Positions 10,136-22,860 of a stretch of DNA of 64,000 nt are shown here, in pieces. Both the position numbers and the translations under genes were made by a program. The stretch comes from Rhizophagus irregularis (lineage: Eukaryota > Glomeromycota > Glomeromycetes > Glomerales > Glomeraceae): contig NC_089433.1 in the NCBI RefSeq assembly GCF_026210795.1, positions 3,311,001-3,375,000 of the forward strand, written 5' to 3'. The stretch's first letter is position 1. Each line of letters starts with the position of its first letter. The notes beneath the pieces are model-generated. The model was not told the DNA's origin. It searched no databases and saw only the letters and a list, made by a program, of their open reading frames with translations.

Positions 10136-13100
10136 TTACTTTGTAAAATCAATAATTTCTACTGTGTTATTGTCAACATTATCATATTTTGGGATACTCT
10201 TTGTAAATGGATTAAGTAATCGTGATGTATAAATAGCTTGTGGATGAGTGACTAATCGTTTATTTTCATCCAATGATGTAAGATGTAATTTTCTGTATTC
10301 TTCTGCTTCTTCGATCTGTTTTTCAATTTCATAATGTTGTCGTTCCTTTTTAATTTCTGAAAAAACTCCTGAATCACAGCTGTCAACAAATAATTCAATT
10401 GATTCATAAATTTCAATTGCATTTGGTCTATTATCTGGGTTAGAATTCCAACACTGCTTCATCAAATCAATATAACATTTTGGTGCTTCCGACATATTAA
10501 CTTCAGGTCTATTTCCATTACAAATATTTAATACTAAAAACTCATCATGTGCACAATCAGCAAAAGGTTGTTTTCCAGTTGCTACAAAATACATGATCAT
10601 ACCAAAACTATATACATCCGCTTTTTGAGTATAAAGCTGCCCTTTTAACACTTCAGGAGCTACATAAGGTATAACTCCATAAATATTACTTTGATTGATA
10701 TTACTAACATCTCCACATAATCCCATATCTGAAATACGTATATCTGTATTTTCGCTTAATAATATATTTCCTGTATGAAAATCACGGTGGACCATCTTCT
10801 TTTGATGAAGTTCTTTAAGACCCATACTAATACTAAAGAGTATATACAATTTTTCTAACCATTTAAAATTGTTATAATTTTTGTTCATCCAATAATTGAA
10901 ATCTCCACCTTTTGCATAATCAAGAACTAAAATGTATTCCTTTGTATCTGGATTTTGAGATATTCCAAATATTTTAAGTATATTATTATCATCATAATCT
11001 TCAATTGAATATAATCTAGCCTATTAAAATATGAAAGAATATTAATATGTTAAAAAATATATAATTAGTTTTGAATTTACAGAAAAGTCACATACCTCAT
11101 TGAGAAATTCGCTTGTGATATTTTGCGAGTTATGTAAACATTTTAATGCAACTTCCTTATTCGGGTGTTGGTCTCTTATATAATAATATAACACATTTCC
11201 ATCGTATGACTTTTGTTTAGGATAAGAAAATGGACCACGAGCCCATGTTGCTGAATATACTTTAGCAAAACCACCTTTACCTATCTCTTTAATATCATCA
11301 AACTGGTCATATGGTATCCATTCAACTATAATATCATAATAATTATTAATTTCTAATTGTCTCTCCTGAATTAAACTATCAATTTTTTCATTTCCACTGG
11401 TCCAATTTGTAAAATTTTTTTCTAGAGTATTTAATTGACATGGTTTACAATATTTAATATAAGTAAATTTTGTACCGCATTTATTACAATGAAGTCCATC
11501 CAGAATTGACATAATATAATTTTTTGTATAAGGATTTTGAGATATTCCATATAAATGTTCATTAGAAGTAGCCTTAACCATTAATATCTCATTTAGAAAT
11601 CCATTAATATTTTGTGAATTATATAATCTTAAATTGACTTTTGTACTCTGTTTTCTTGAGTATTCACGTTTCTTTCTGTCATATTTTAACGGACCATCCT
11701 TCCATATTGCTGAATATATTGTAAAAAATTCATCTTTTCCTAACTCTTTAATATCATCGAACCGAACATATGGTATCCATTCAACTATTATATCATAACG
11801 AGAATTAGTACTTAATTGATTTTTCTGAATTAAATTATCAATTTTTTCATTACCACTGGTCCAATTTGTAAAATTATTTTCTAAATCATTAATTTGACAT
11901 GATCTGCACCATTTACTATAATCTGTAAATTTTTTACCGCATTTATTACAATAGACATTTGGAAGAACTAAAATGTAATCTTTCGTATCTGAATTTTGTG
12001 ATATCCCATATACTTTAAGTTCATTTTTATTAACCTATTAAAATAAAGAAAATTTGTTATTTTATTTTAATTATTTAAATTAAATAAAACATCAATACCT
12101 ACGACTGATCGGTCAACCCGGTCGGTCAAACGGTCATCTGCTAGAAGATCAATATATCGTGATCCATAGAATTTTAAATTGACTCTTTTATTCCGTTTTC
12201 TTGAATATTCAAATTCATCTCTGTCATATTTTAATGGACCATCCTTCCATATTGCTGAATATATTGTAGAATATTTATCTTTTCCTACCTCTTTAATATC
12301 ATCGAGCTGATCATATGATATCCATTCAATTAAAATATCATTAGTACGAATTATTTTTTGTCTCTTCTAAATTAAACTATCAATTTTTTCATTTCCACTG
12401 GTCCAATTTGTTAATTTTTTTTTAAAATCATTTGTTTGACATGATCTACAGTTATACTTATTAACTATTTTACCGCATCTATTACAACACCATTCATCCT
12501 CTACTATATTCATATAATTTTTTGTATATGGATTTTGAGATACTCCTGTATAAATTAGAATTTTATCAATATTTTGTGGGTTAAATGATATTAAATTGAT
12601 TTTTGTATCCTGGCTTCTTGAATATTTACGTTCCTTTTTGTCATATTCTAATGGACCATCCTTCCATATTGCTGAATATGTTGTAGATAATTTATCTTTT
12701 CCTAACTCTTTAACATCATAGAGCTTATCATATGGTACCCATTCAACTATATCAACTATGAATCTTTAATTGTTTCTCCTGAATTAAACTATCAATTTTT
12801 TCATTTCCACTGGTCCAATTTATGAAATCTTTTCTAAAATTATTTGTTTGACAAAGGCCACACCATGCATTATAATCATATGTAAATATTCTAGAACATT
12901 TAATACAATAGACATTTTGAAGGACTAAAATGTAATCTTTTGTATCTGAATTTTGGGATATCCCATATATTTTAAGTTCATTATTATTAACCTATTAAAA
13001 TAAAGAAAATTTATTATTTTATTTTAATTATTTAAATTAAATAAAAAACTAATACCTCATTAAAAAATTCATTAGTAGTATTTTGTAAGTTATATAATTT

Positions 13101-13457
13101 TAAATTGACTTCTGTACTCTGATTTCTTGAATATTCACGTTTATTTATGTCATATTGCATTGGACCATCCTTCCATATTGCATAATTTATTGTAGAAACT
13201 TTCCCGAAATCACCTCTTACTACTAACTCTTTAATATCATCGAGCTGATCATATGATATCCATTCAATTATAATATCATCATATTTATTAATTTCTAATT
13301 GCTTTTCCTGAATTAAACTATCGATTTTTTCATTTCCACTAGTCCAATTTGTGAAATTTTTTTTTAAATTATTTTTTTGACATAATTTGCACCATCCCCA
13401 TTTATCATAATTATAATTATGTCTTCCACATCTTTTACATTCATTAACATTTGACAT
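10136..13457 (-). CDS. TKL-type protein kinase with tandem N-lobe modules (locus A)
   Basis: Minus-strand exons: 13457-13056 (module 1), 12991-12099 (modules 2 and 3, broken, listed separately), 12034-11096 (modules 4 and 5 in one exon), and 11020-10136 (kinase C-lobe). Each module carries a hinge-like YGISQNPxTKxYI, a zinc knuckle CxKC...WCKxCQ, NFTNWTSGNEKID, and an N-lobe EWIPYDQF...KELGK. Module 5 alone has an intact glycine loop (GKGGFAKVYSATW) and VALKCL lysine. The C-lobe has HRDFHTGN, a DMG in place of DFG (ISDMGLCG), APEVL and a DVYSFG motif, so an active Ser/Thr or Tyr kinase is plausible. Introns are phase 0. The end is either TAA at 10136-10138 or a short last exon after a GTAAGT donor. 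If exon 12991-12099 is skipped, the frame stays open; an internal ATG at 11581 could also start a core kinase. Confidence 0.75.
12099..12991 (-). pseudogene. Decayed double-module exon of kinase locus A
   Basis: Exon-like block with GTT acceptor side and GTATTG donor. The second module loses frame after KIHS (near 12765), and DIVEW resumes in another frame. The third module has an in-frame TAG in the LIQ position, near 12367. The C-terminal NIT-EFLNE segment of module 3 is replaced by unrelated sequence (about 12102-12165) rich in CGGTCAA-like units. The block cannot be translated through, but because its borders are phase 0 it could be skipped by splicing. Confidence 0.65.
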
Positions 13458-16400
13458 TATAAAATTTTCAACGTTTGCAAAAATAAAAACTCAAAGTTCC
13501 TTCTGGCTGTATTTTATGTCATTGTACAGCGATCGTCATGTCATGCATTTGTGTGACACTAAGGGAACGAATTAAATTTCAGTTTGTCGTTTTAAAACAA
13601 ATAGGCTCGGCATAAATTTAACCGAAGTCAATCATTTTTGTGACGATTAAAGACATCGGCTCTTTATTTAACCGGAACTTATCGATTTTTCGATTTTTAG
13701 AATACGTGCATACAATTCTTTAATCAATTAATAAAGATAGCCCTCGTGATCGTCCGATGGATCAACAATACCGACTGTCTTTTAGGACCGTGTCTTCAAA
13801 AGACCGATCAACGTCAATATGTTACATTAATTGATTTACCTCTTTTTTTATTCTTTTTTTAGGAATTAGTAGGAACAGGGCAGACTTTCTTAACACAAGA
13901 AATGTTTACTAGGGTAAAAAAAAAAAATAATTTATAAGACGGACTGATGGTCTTACTGCGCCATAATAATCTGAACCGTGGTCCGATCCTATGAAGACCA
14001 GGACCGGACCGTTGACCGTCCTTATTTATAAGGGGTGCTTTTGAATTTCTGGCGTACGATTACCTGGGGATTAAGACATGTGAGATTTGCTGATGAATCG
14101 GTCTTTTTGGGTTATAATTTAGATGTCTTTGACTTACTCAATAACTAGAAATAAAGTGTGACTGTTGTGGCGGTCATGCACATAGTTTAGTTATAGCACA
14201 ATCCTTTCCTATGTACTTGTTGTTGTTTTCTTATGGAAGTAAGATTTTCCTTACGGGTCCAATGCAATAACTTTAATAGATTTTGTTTGATCGGATATTG
14301 ATTTTCTCTTTCTTTTGTTTTATGTAACGTAAATAGTACTATAGCAGTTGTATTGAAAGTTTTCGTGAATTTATTAAACGTTTTCAATATTTTATAAAAG
14401 ACGTAGAATAAATTTAGTTTAAATTTTTAGATAGGTACATTGTTATATAAATTTGTATTGTCATAGGTGTAAATTTCGCAGGGTGTTTGACAAATAAATA
14501 ATAAAATAAAAAAAATGACGCTAATTAAAAATTTTGTACTACATAAATTATGATGAATAAAGCAAAAATATACTACGTTGAACGAAAAGATTTAATTAGT
14601 GAGAGTGAAAAGAGGCTACAAAGTAGTCCTAACTCCTCCTAAGGATAAAGCCGAGACCACGTGATTTACGTAAAATTTTCCAAATCAAAAGTTAATAATA
14701 CATTTATCTAATTAGTTTAGTTTTGTTTTTAGTTTTAGAAAACTGATTTTTTAGGGGTTTTTTTTTTTGTTATTATTATTGTGAGATAAGATATATTTAA
14801 AATTTTTATTTTTACTCGCGTATTTGTTGAATTAATTTATTGACTTTATGTCGATATTGGGTAGACATTGATTAATTTGATTTATTTCGATACTAATAAA
14901 GTGAATAATGATATATAATATACATAATTTAAAGTTACAAAATGCTTATATTGTATTCAGCTTTTAATATTGTTTGATATTTTAGTACTGGATAATAAGC
15001 GAAAAAATTAAAGTATGAATATTCGTTTGTATTCTATCAAAATTTTTTATTTTTATGATTTAATAACTTAAATTTTATGCTAAGAAGTTATAATATTTTG
15101 TATTTTATATAAAGCAAAAAATAAATTATAAAAGTGAATAGTCAAAAGTTATATTGTTTTATTATTATAATCGCAACTATTTTAGGAACTACTAGTTAAA
15201 TATGATAGCATAATTTTTTGCTTAATAAATTAAACTATGATATTAGTAAAATATCAATTTTATAGGCTAAATACAATATCAAGTACTTCGTAACTTTAAA
15301 TTTATTATATATTATGTATTTATTATTTTTCTTTTTTTTTTTGTATAAAACAGAAAATATTTACATGTTCGTGTAATGACGAGATATTTTATTTTAGTAA
15401 CGCATTTCTTTTATTAATTAGTAAGTTAAATTTCCATTACAAAATTAAATAAAAATACTAAAAAGTAATATTTCTATTCTATTTAACTATACTAATTTAA
15501 TTTTTTGTATCGTGAGTCAAGTTTGATTAGCCATAACAATAATAACATTACTTACTCTTTCTTTCTTCATTAAAATTGATAAATTTTTTTTGTTTGTTTT
15601 TTACATAAACTTTCGTTTTCCTCCTTTTAACAACTTCAACATTTATACTATTTTCCGAAATAATCCTTTCCTTATATTGTTAAAACACCTGTCCCATAAC
15701 TCTGTTATAACACTTTTGTCTTAAACTTATTATTAAATAAGCCTCTAACTAATTCCCAAGCTTTGAGTTTCCACGCATTACTTTAATAAAATCTATATTA
15801 ACGGTCTTAATATTTGACATTTCGTTATTTGGTTTGAACTTATAAATTATCTTAAGTTCCATAATCGATTGTTCAATCATCTCTATTATTGTTGCTGCGC
15901 TCCCAAATATATTGCATCGAGGACACATTCCAGAATTATTAAATCATATTAGTGTTTCTATTAAATAAAACACTATTACGTAGGCAGATCTTTCAAAACA
16001 TTGTTAATCTTAAACGCCCTTTAGTTGCTGTCCTCCATACTTGTACCAATCTATTTCTTATGTATTATAATAAAAACATCATCTTTTTTAACATTTCATT
16101 TATATTTTGCGTTCGTTTTTAGTTTGCCTAGTATCTCCTATAATCAAAAAGAATTTCCAGTACAAGGAAAATTCTTCAGTCAAAATATTGGTATTATTAA
16201 TTTTAGCAACAAATCCTTTCAATTGATTAATATTTAAGTTTTTTATTTGACCTTCCATTTCTTTTCTTATATTCATACATATCTCAATATCTCATGATTT
16301 TTTCTGTCATGTAGATTCTAATGTCAATACTCTGTAACCATTTTTAAATAAAACTCAATTCCACAAAATGTATATTATCTAACTTTTTTCTACCATTAGC

Positions 16401-17351
16401 TATATTACTAAAATTAAAAAGAATATTATTTATTACATCTCCCGCATTAATATATAAAGTAATCTTCGATCTAATTATTAATATTGCTATTATAATGATC
16501 ACTATTAATACCGCTCTATTAATATTAGAATACTCTGTATTAATTACCATATCTAACTTTAGCTTCATTTTTTATCAAAATATTTATTCAAAATTGCCCA
16601 TAAAGCAACATATTAATTTCTTCTCTCGCCATTACTAAACAACTTTTTTATTTTTCATCGTTATAATCATAATTCATTTTGTTTATCTTTGATAACATCT
16701 TTGAAGATACTTTTTTAAAAAATTCTATCATCTTTTCTTCTCCAATAATATAATTATCCATCACCACAATTTTACCATTGTAACTAATATCTTATTTTAT
16801 AAAATTCATTTTTTTCGTTAATTCATTCTTAACCAAAATATTACTATAAAGTTTCATAAGATTTAAAACTCACTCCATTTTCTGTATCTCTTCTTAATTT
16901 TACTGTATTTCACGACTCTCTTTATTTCCAACATTCTTTTCTTAATCATTCCTTACTTTTTTTAATATTCTTATTACAACTTTCACACTTAATACTTAAA
17001 TCAGGCGAATTTTCATTATCTATATTTAAAGGTACTATTAAATGAATTTCAATTCTTCTATAATTTTTACTTTTCGATTTATTTTTCTTATCCATGCAAA
17101 AAACTGCATTCCACATAATTAACTCGTTCCTATTTCTTCATCATTTATCAACATTCTACTCTTTCTCTTTTCCTTTTATCTACAGATTCCATCTTTAACA
17201 ACGCGTTCCTACTTACGTTACTTTACTTTTTAAAATTTTGTACCACTTTGGAATAACAATGCACTATAATTATTGCACAATATACGTTGAATGCATCTGA
17301 TTATAATTTATATGATAAAAATGTGAAAAATGTGAAAAATATATATATCTT
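13458..17351. other. Intergenic region with gene remnants
   Basis: 13458-13500 is the probable leader of locus A, with TTTGCAAACGTTGAAAA just upstream of its ATG. From 13740 to 14020 there are scattered GACCG/GGTCC-rich stretches resembling the hAT-like MITE at 37568, too degraded to delimit. 14400-15500 is very AT-rich with nothing recognisable. 15500-17260 is pyrimidine-rich on this strand, like an old minus-strand gene (see separate entry). Confidence 0.45.
16320..17200 (-). pseudogene. Remnant of an unidentified minus-strand coding region
   Basis: On the minus strand, stretches such as MDKKNKSKSKNYRRIEIHL followed by a CESCNKNIKK motif, then EEKMIEFFKKVSSKMLSKI, then KLKLDMVINTEYSNINRAV read like protein but are broken by several stops and frame changes. 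The composition (purine-rich sense strand) continues to about 15600. I do not recognise the family; it could be an old transposon or lineage-specific gene. Confidence 0.3.
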
Positions 17352-17994
17352 AGATTGTTTAAACCATGCTAAAAAAAATGATCTAGAAAATAATTTGGAC
17401 CAGTGGAAATGTAAAAATCGATATTTGAATTCAGGTAATGCAATTAGAAAATAACAACTATGGTATTATAGCTGAATGGGATATTATATAATCAGTTCAA
17501 TAACGTTTATTATACACTTGGGCGGCTATTTCGGCCACATGACAAAAAAGTGATCTGCAATTCGTAATCCACTCCTTTGAGGAGTTTTGACCACTTGTAA
17601 AAATTTCAACAGACTTTCAGCAATCTGTATTTAATATACTTTATGGCTGAGAATTCAAAGATCTGGCCGAAATTATTGCAGATTTGTCCGAGACTTTCTT
17701 AAGTCTGCTAAAAATCAAATTATCCGAGATTTATTATCAGATCAGCAAGTAAGCATTGCTTTGAAACTGTAATGTGGGTTATGTTGCTAAAATTAAAAAA
17801 AAATTTCGGACACATGTATTGTAACATTAAAGAGTCAAGAAAGGATGAATTTACTATAAAATATTCAGTAATATGGAAGGATGGTTTATTAATTTATAAT
17901 TTTGATGAGTATGCAAGAAAATGAAGAAAATGAATTAAAAAAGTCAACTCAATAATATATAAATCAAAATATTATTAATAAAATTCTAAATGAG
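17352..17994 (+). pseudogene. Relic of a kinase N-lobe module, interrupted by a 0.32-kb insertion
   Basis: Plus-strand remnants of the family module can be followed: a knuckle-like TTTAAACCATGC, then AATTTGGACCAGTGGAAATG (NLDQW/TSGN region), then GCTGAATGGGATATT and CAGTTCAATA. After about 17824 come ATTAAAGAG, AAAGGATGAATTTACTAT, TATTCAGTAATATGGAAGGA, and an AATGAG|GTAACT exon end. Stops occur in all frames. The intervening 17503-17824 is unrelated sequence with TAAC at both edges (17501-17504, 17822-17825), probably an inserted element. This shows the family once had further copies in plus orientation. Confidence 0.6.
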
Positions 17995-18665
17995 GTAACT
18001 AAGATTGCATTTCAATTTTATTAAGTGTAACAAAAGTAAACAACAATACAAAAATTATTGATTCAAAAATTACAAGATAAAAAGAAAAACTAGAAAACCT
18101 ATATACTAATACATTAACCCAACCTTGCATATTAACGCCATTTTTTCAATTAATTTTTATTTTTATTATAGTATAAGCACAGTTGTTGACAAAAAACGCT
18201 ATATGAATCTAAAAAAATCCCTCAGGATTATAAGAGAGATTCGCGTTATGCTCGCACACTACCCAAAACTAGTAGAAATACTTGATCATTTTCAAAAATC
18301 TTGATTCGACTACAAGATTTTCTATGGAAATCGTTTCTTGTTTTTTTATTGTACACATGCTGGATTGCTGCAAAATTGGAAAATATTATATGTCTTATGA
18401 CAATGATGACAATGTGGCAGGAACAGAAGTGATAGAAGGAATGTGAAAAAATATTAGTGTTCACTATAGTTGCCACTGATTTACCAAGCCTAAAACTTGT
18501 TATACTCAAACAAAGTTCCACACACAAAATTTTTTTATAATTAATTATTCTGGTTATATTGAATTTTTATACTAATAACAAACTTAACAGCCAAGTTATA
18601 TTATTTTATTTATCTTGAAAAGTAGTTGCATATCATATAGAGTCACGAGGTGTTGAACCAACTAG
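17995..18665. other. Intergenic region, nothing recognised
   Basis: AT-rich sequence without a recognisable gene. A 93-residue minus-strand frame at 18246-18527 has no domain and atypical composition. Confidence 0.5.
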
Positions 18666-19756
18666 TGCTTCGATCCGTATCCGGATCGATCCAGATATTT
18701 TTTTTTTCGGATATCCGGATTTTGCGGTTTTCATCCGAATTATACTAATCCGGATGAAAAATATCCGGTTTGAACCAGAATCTGGATGAATCTTTATTTA
18801 TTTTTTTAGCATAGCACCGTAACTTTATATAATAAGATTTATAGAAATAAGTATATATATTTTTTCATTAAAGTGCGACTATAGACACATTTTAAATACT
18901 GAAAAGTAAAAACACTGAAAACACTTGCACATGTTGATCAACTGAAGTTTAAAATGCAATAATTTACTAAATGAAGAATCATTTTTCACATTCAAACGTT
19001 CAAAAGAAAAAACTTTTTATTATTTTTTTTACAATGAAATAATAATTATTATTTTTAAATGAAAAATTATTCTGATCAAATTACAAAAAATTGAGATATT
19101 AATAAAATTTATATAATTATGACAATTTTTTTTAAAAATTAAAATCTTAGTGTTATATAATTTGATTCAAATGATTCTTTAATTTTTGAAAGAAAGAAAC
19201 AAATCCTTTTTAACATTTTAAAAATTGCCTTACTACTAACCCACCAACACATCTATCTATAGTAATCTTTAGCTGTATATAAAAATATCTTGTTTACTAT
19301 CCAAAATTTCATAATTAATTTACGAAAGAAATGTTAAACAATAGTCTGAGACAATGCTGAAATAATATGAAATTGTTTTAAAAAAAAGTATTGAATAAAA
19401 TTGGAATTATGAAAATTTCGCGGTCTCAGATTTATTTATTTATTTATTTTATTTATTTTATTATTTCGCGGTCTTAGATAATTTTGGCCAAATTTGTAAT
19501 TCTGGCCGAAAATACCGAAAAAATAGTTTAGCCACCGGGCAAAAATTTTTTGAAATTTAATGTTACACAAATTTGTAATTCCGGCCGGCGTTATGAATTC
19601 TGGCCAGAATTATTGCCGATCAGTTGTAAATCCCAATCCGAATTTCAGTTTCTATCCGGATTTTTTGACCCGGATAAAGAATCCGGATCAATCTGGATAA
19701 AATCCGGATTTATTTTTTGTGTAATCCGGATGACGGGTTTCATCCGGGTCGAAGCA
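18666..19756. mobile_element. Putative MITE with ATCCGGAT-rich terminal repeats
   Basis: The left end (18666-18790) begins TGCTTCGATCCG and carries many ATCCGGAT units. The right end (19630-19756) carries the same units and closes with CCGGGTCGAAGCA, the near complement of the left start. The roughly 0.85-kb interior is AT-rich and non-coding. I could not define a target duplication, so the exact borders are provisional. Confidence 0.45.
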
Positions 19757-20668
19757 GAAGCACAACCATTTTATCACGTGTATTTTGCATGATCATTTTC
19801 AATTTTATTATAAAGCACCGTTATTAAAATTCTACTCCGAATTTTGCCATTAATTCTAAATGGTAGTTTAATTATTAAAATCTATCTATTATGGTTAACT
19901 TCTAGCGTAATCTATGCATTTTGTTTGATGCAAATGTCTTGGCAAACTAAATCTTATATAATATTATCTGTTATCCAAAACTTTCAAATTAATAAATGAT
20001 AATTTGATATATCTTCATCTAAAATTAAATATAAAGTAAAATGAGGAACTTTAATAATGTATCACCTATTTAAATTTGGATCAAATATATATTTATTAAG
20101 TTTAAAATAGAATTTTATAGGTACAGTATTTCAAAAATATATGGACCAATAAATGAAAATAATAAACCATTATTTTAAATTTTTTTTTTTTTAAAATAAT
20201 ATTAATAAGTTAATCGTGATCTTTCTCCTTTTATATTTTATACAACATCATGTAACAACATAATTATAAAGTTAAAAAGGATAATTCACTAAAGCTCCTT
20301 TAAAAATACCACTTTTAAAATTGTATTCTAAATAAATCAGAACTTAATTTTGTTAAGAAAATATAATAGTAGATATATATCATTAAAATTATTATTTGTA
20401 TTATAGGTGCGATTGAAACTTTAATTACAAAATACAATATATGACTAGTAACTGTCATATCGTAAGTCTTAACACAGTAAATATTTTCAGCCCATTTTTT
20501 TAAAAAAATAATTGAATAATATTAATTATCAGATTTAAATAATAATATCCTATATATCCTATAAGAAAATTTTTATCCGAATATTTCCATTCTTTATCCG
20601 TGGCTTTCGTAAAAAATTCCGTGAAAATGATACATTTAAGGTGTGAAAGATGAAAATTTCCATGATTT
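19757..20668. other. Intergenic region, nothing recognised
   Basis: AT-rich DNA with poly-T runs; no supported gene or repeat. Confidence 0.5.
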
Positions 20669-21077
20669 AAGGTTACATTCACTGGGTTTTTTTGCTAAAA
20701 TATCGTAGATGATAATGTTTTTTACAAAAAATGTACGTACTGTATGTACACGATGTCAAATTTAGCTAGCAAAAAAAATGACCATTTCAAATTTGTGTAT
20801 TTTTGTTACTTTTGGAGGAGTTAATTTAATTTTAAGGTTCAACAGTAAAGAGGTGTAACTGTTAGATAATACAATAGCCGAACTAAAGGAGTAGGTCGGC
20901 AACATTGTTCGTAGTTGGGAAGAATAACGAACAATGGCGTGGTATGACAGGAGTGACATCTATTCGATGGGCATAAATGTAGGTTATACAGGTTTTGCCG
21001 GTGTAAGTTCTGCATCTTATACTAACAAAATCGGTAATAAACACCATTTGAAACAAAAAAAAAAAGGTTACATTCAC
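20669..21077 (+). mobile_element. Retroposed insertion with poly-A tail and 14-bp target duplication
   Basis: A 381-bp segment (20683-21063) is flanked by direct repeats AAGGTTACATTCAC at 20669-20682 and 21064-21077, and ends in a run of A residues directly before the right copy. Long variable target duplications plus a 3' A tail are the signature of LINE-type target-primed insertion, so this is a SINE, a 5'-truncated LINE or a retrocopy. Its short frame at 20934-21119 is not recognisable. Confidence 0.6.
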
Positions 21078-21630
21078 GAGAAAAACATGGAAGGAACAAC
21101 ATTTTTTACAGGAATATAATCATCAGATATTTATTCACGACATTATAGATTTACGGCATTAAAATATACATAGAACATAAAATATTTTATTACTAAATTT
21201 AATAATGAATACAAATTCCTTATTATCAGCTACTATTCAAAGAAGAAGAGAAGTCTTTGCGAGAAAAAAAAGAAAAAGAAATTAAACCGAACAAAAATTT
21301 TTGTCATAGTTTAATTAAGGTAGCAATTTATCCGAAATAACAACATTTTAAATAATAAATTTGAAGCTACTACTTGCTCAATTACAAACTGATTTTATTT
21401 TGTAAAATAAATTTTACATGTATTCTATAATCAAGTGTTGAACAAATATATAAAATAAGAATAAATAATATAATACTACTATAGGTTATTTTCAATCTAG
21501 CTAGGTTTAATAGCTAAAAATACAATTTATTTGTTCATATTATATTTGATTTATAATCTGTATAAAAATTGATTTTGGATTAAATAAAATAAAATTATAA
21601 AAATTATAAAATATATAAAATTTATAAAAC
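21078..21630. other. 3' flank of kinase locus BC
   Basis: AT-rich. From about 21360 it matches the 3' flank of locus A almost base for base, so A and BC are segmental duplicates. No gene seen. Confidence 0.55.
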
Positions 21631-22860
21631 TTACTGTGTAAAATCAATAATTTCTACTGTGTTATTGTCAACATTATCATATTTTGGGATGTTTTTTGTA
21701 AATGGATTGAGTAATCGTGATGTATAAATAGCTTGTGAATGAGTAGCTAATCGTTTATTTTCATCAAATGATGTGAGATGTGATTTTCTGTATTCTTCTG
21801 CTTCTTTGAATTGGTTTTCAATTTCATAATGTTGCTGCTCCATTTTAATTCCTATATAGTTTTCAAAGTCATCTACATGATTATAGCAGCCACAAAATAA
21901 TTTAATTGATTCAAAAATTTCAGTTGTTTTTGGTCTATTATCTGGATTAGAATTCCAACACTGCTTCATCAAATAAATATAACATTTTGGTGCTTCTGGC
22001 ATATTAACTTCAGGTCACTACAAATATTTAATACTAAAAAACTCATCATGTGCACAATCGGCGAAGGGTTGTTTTCCAGTTGCTACAAAATACATGATCA
22101 TACCAAAGCTGTATACATCTGCTGCTTGAGTATAAAGTTCCCCCTTTAACACTTCGGGAGCTATATAAGGTATAACTCCATAAATATTATTTTGATCGGT
22201 ATTACTAACATCTCCACATAATCCCATATCTGAAATATGTATAGTATTATCATTAATTCTATCCGGGTTAGCAATAATATTGAATAGTATATTTCCTGTA
22301 TGAAAATCACGGTGAACCATCTTCTTTTGATGAATTTCTTCAAGACCCATACTAATATTAAAAGTATAGTCAATTTTTCTGACCATTTAAGATTGCTATA
22401 ATTTTTGACCATCCAATAATTAAAATTTCCACCTATTGCATAATCAAGAACTATAATGTATTCCTTCGTATCTGGATTTCGAGATATTCCACATATTTTA
22501 AGTATTTTATTTTCATAATAATTATAACGATTTATAATTTAGTCTATTAAAATATGAAAGAATATGATTTTATTAAAAAATATATACAGTAATTAGGATT
22601 GAATTTACTGAAAAGTCACATACCTCATTGAGAAATTCACTTGTGATATTTTGCGAGTTATATAAACATTTTAATGCAACTTTTTTATCCTTATTTCTTG
22701 TATCTATTCGTGTAGCTCTATTATAAAATAATGGACCATCAACCCATATTGCTGAATATACTTTAGCAAAACCACTTTTGCCTATCTCTTTGATATTATT
22801 AAACTGGTTGTATGGTATCCATTCAAATATTATATCATCATAAGAATTAATTTTTGATTG
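21631..22860 (-). pseudogene. TKL-type kinase, 3' half of split locus BC
   Basis: Contains the end of a kinase N-lobe exon (22860-22622: SKINSYDDIIFEWIPYNQF, glycine loop GKSGFAKVYSAIW, VALKCL, then GAG|GTATGT) and the C-lobe exon (about 22544-21631). The C-lobe keeps HRDFHTGN, ISDMGLCG and APEVL, but has at least three lesions: a stop soon after its acceptor (near 22535), a one-base loss near 22360 shifting frame before NISMGL, and an extra T plus an about 8-bp loss near 22020-22040 after DEF. The two intact pieces are 22386-22018 and 22002-21631. The upstream half of this exon lies at 34839-35041, across the nested insertions; the EMQ|SKINS coding frame rejoins exactly when the insertion and one ATTG are ignored. 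A pseudogene as it stands. Confidence 0.8.

Noticed and set aside
10136-13457. Calling the whole of locus A a pseudogene
   Set aside because: Only one exon is broken; the last N-lobe module and the C-lobe exon are intact with catalytic motifs, and skipping the broken exon preserves the frame.
20934-21119. Small ORF in the retroposed insertion
   Set aside because: It runs through the A tail and the target duplication, so it is not a conserved coding frame.
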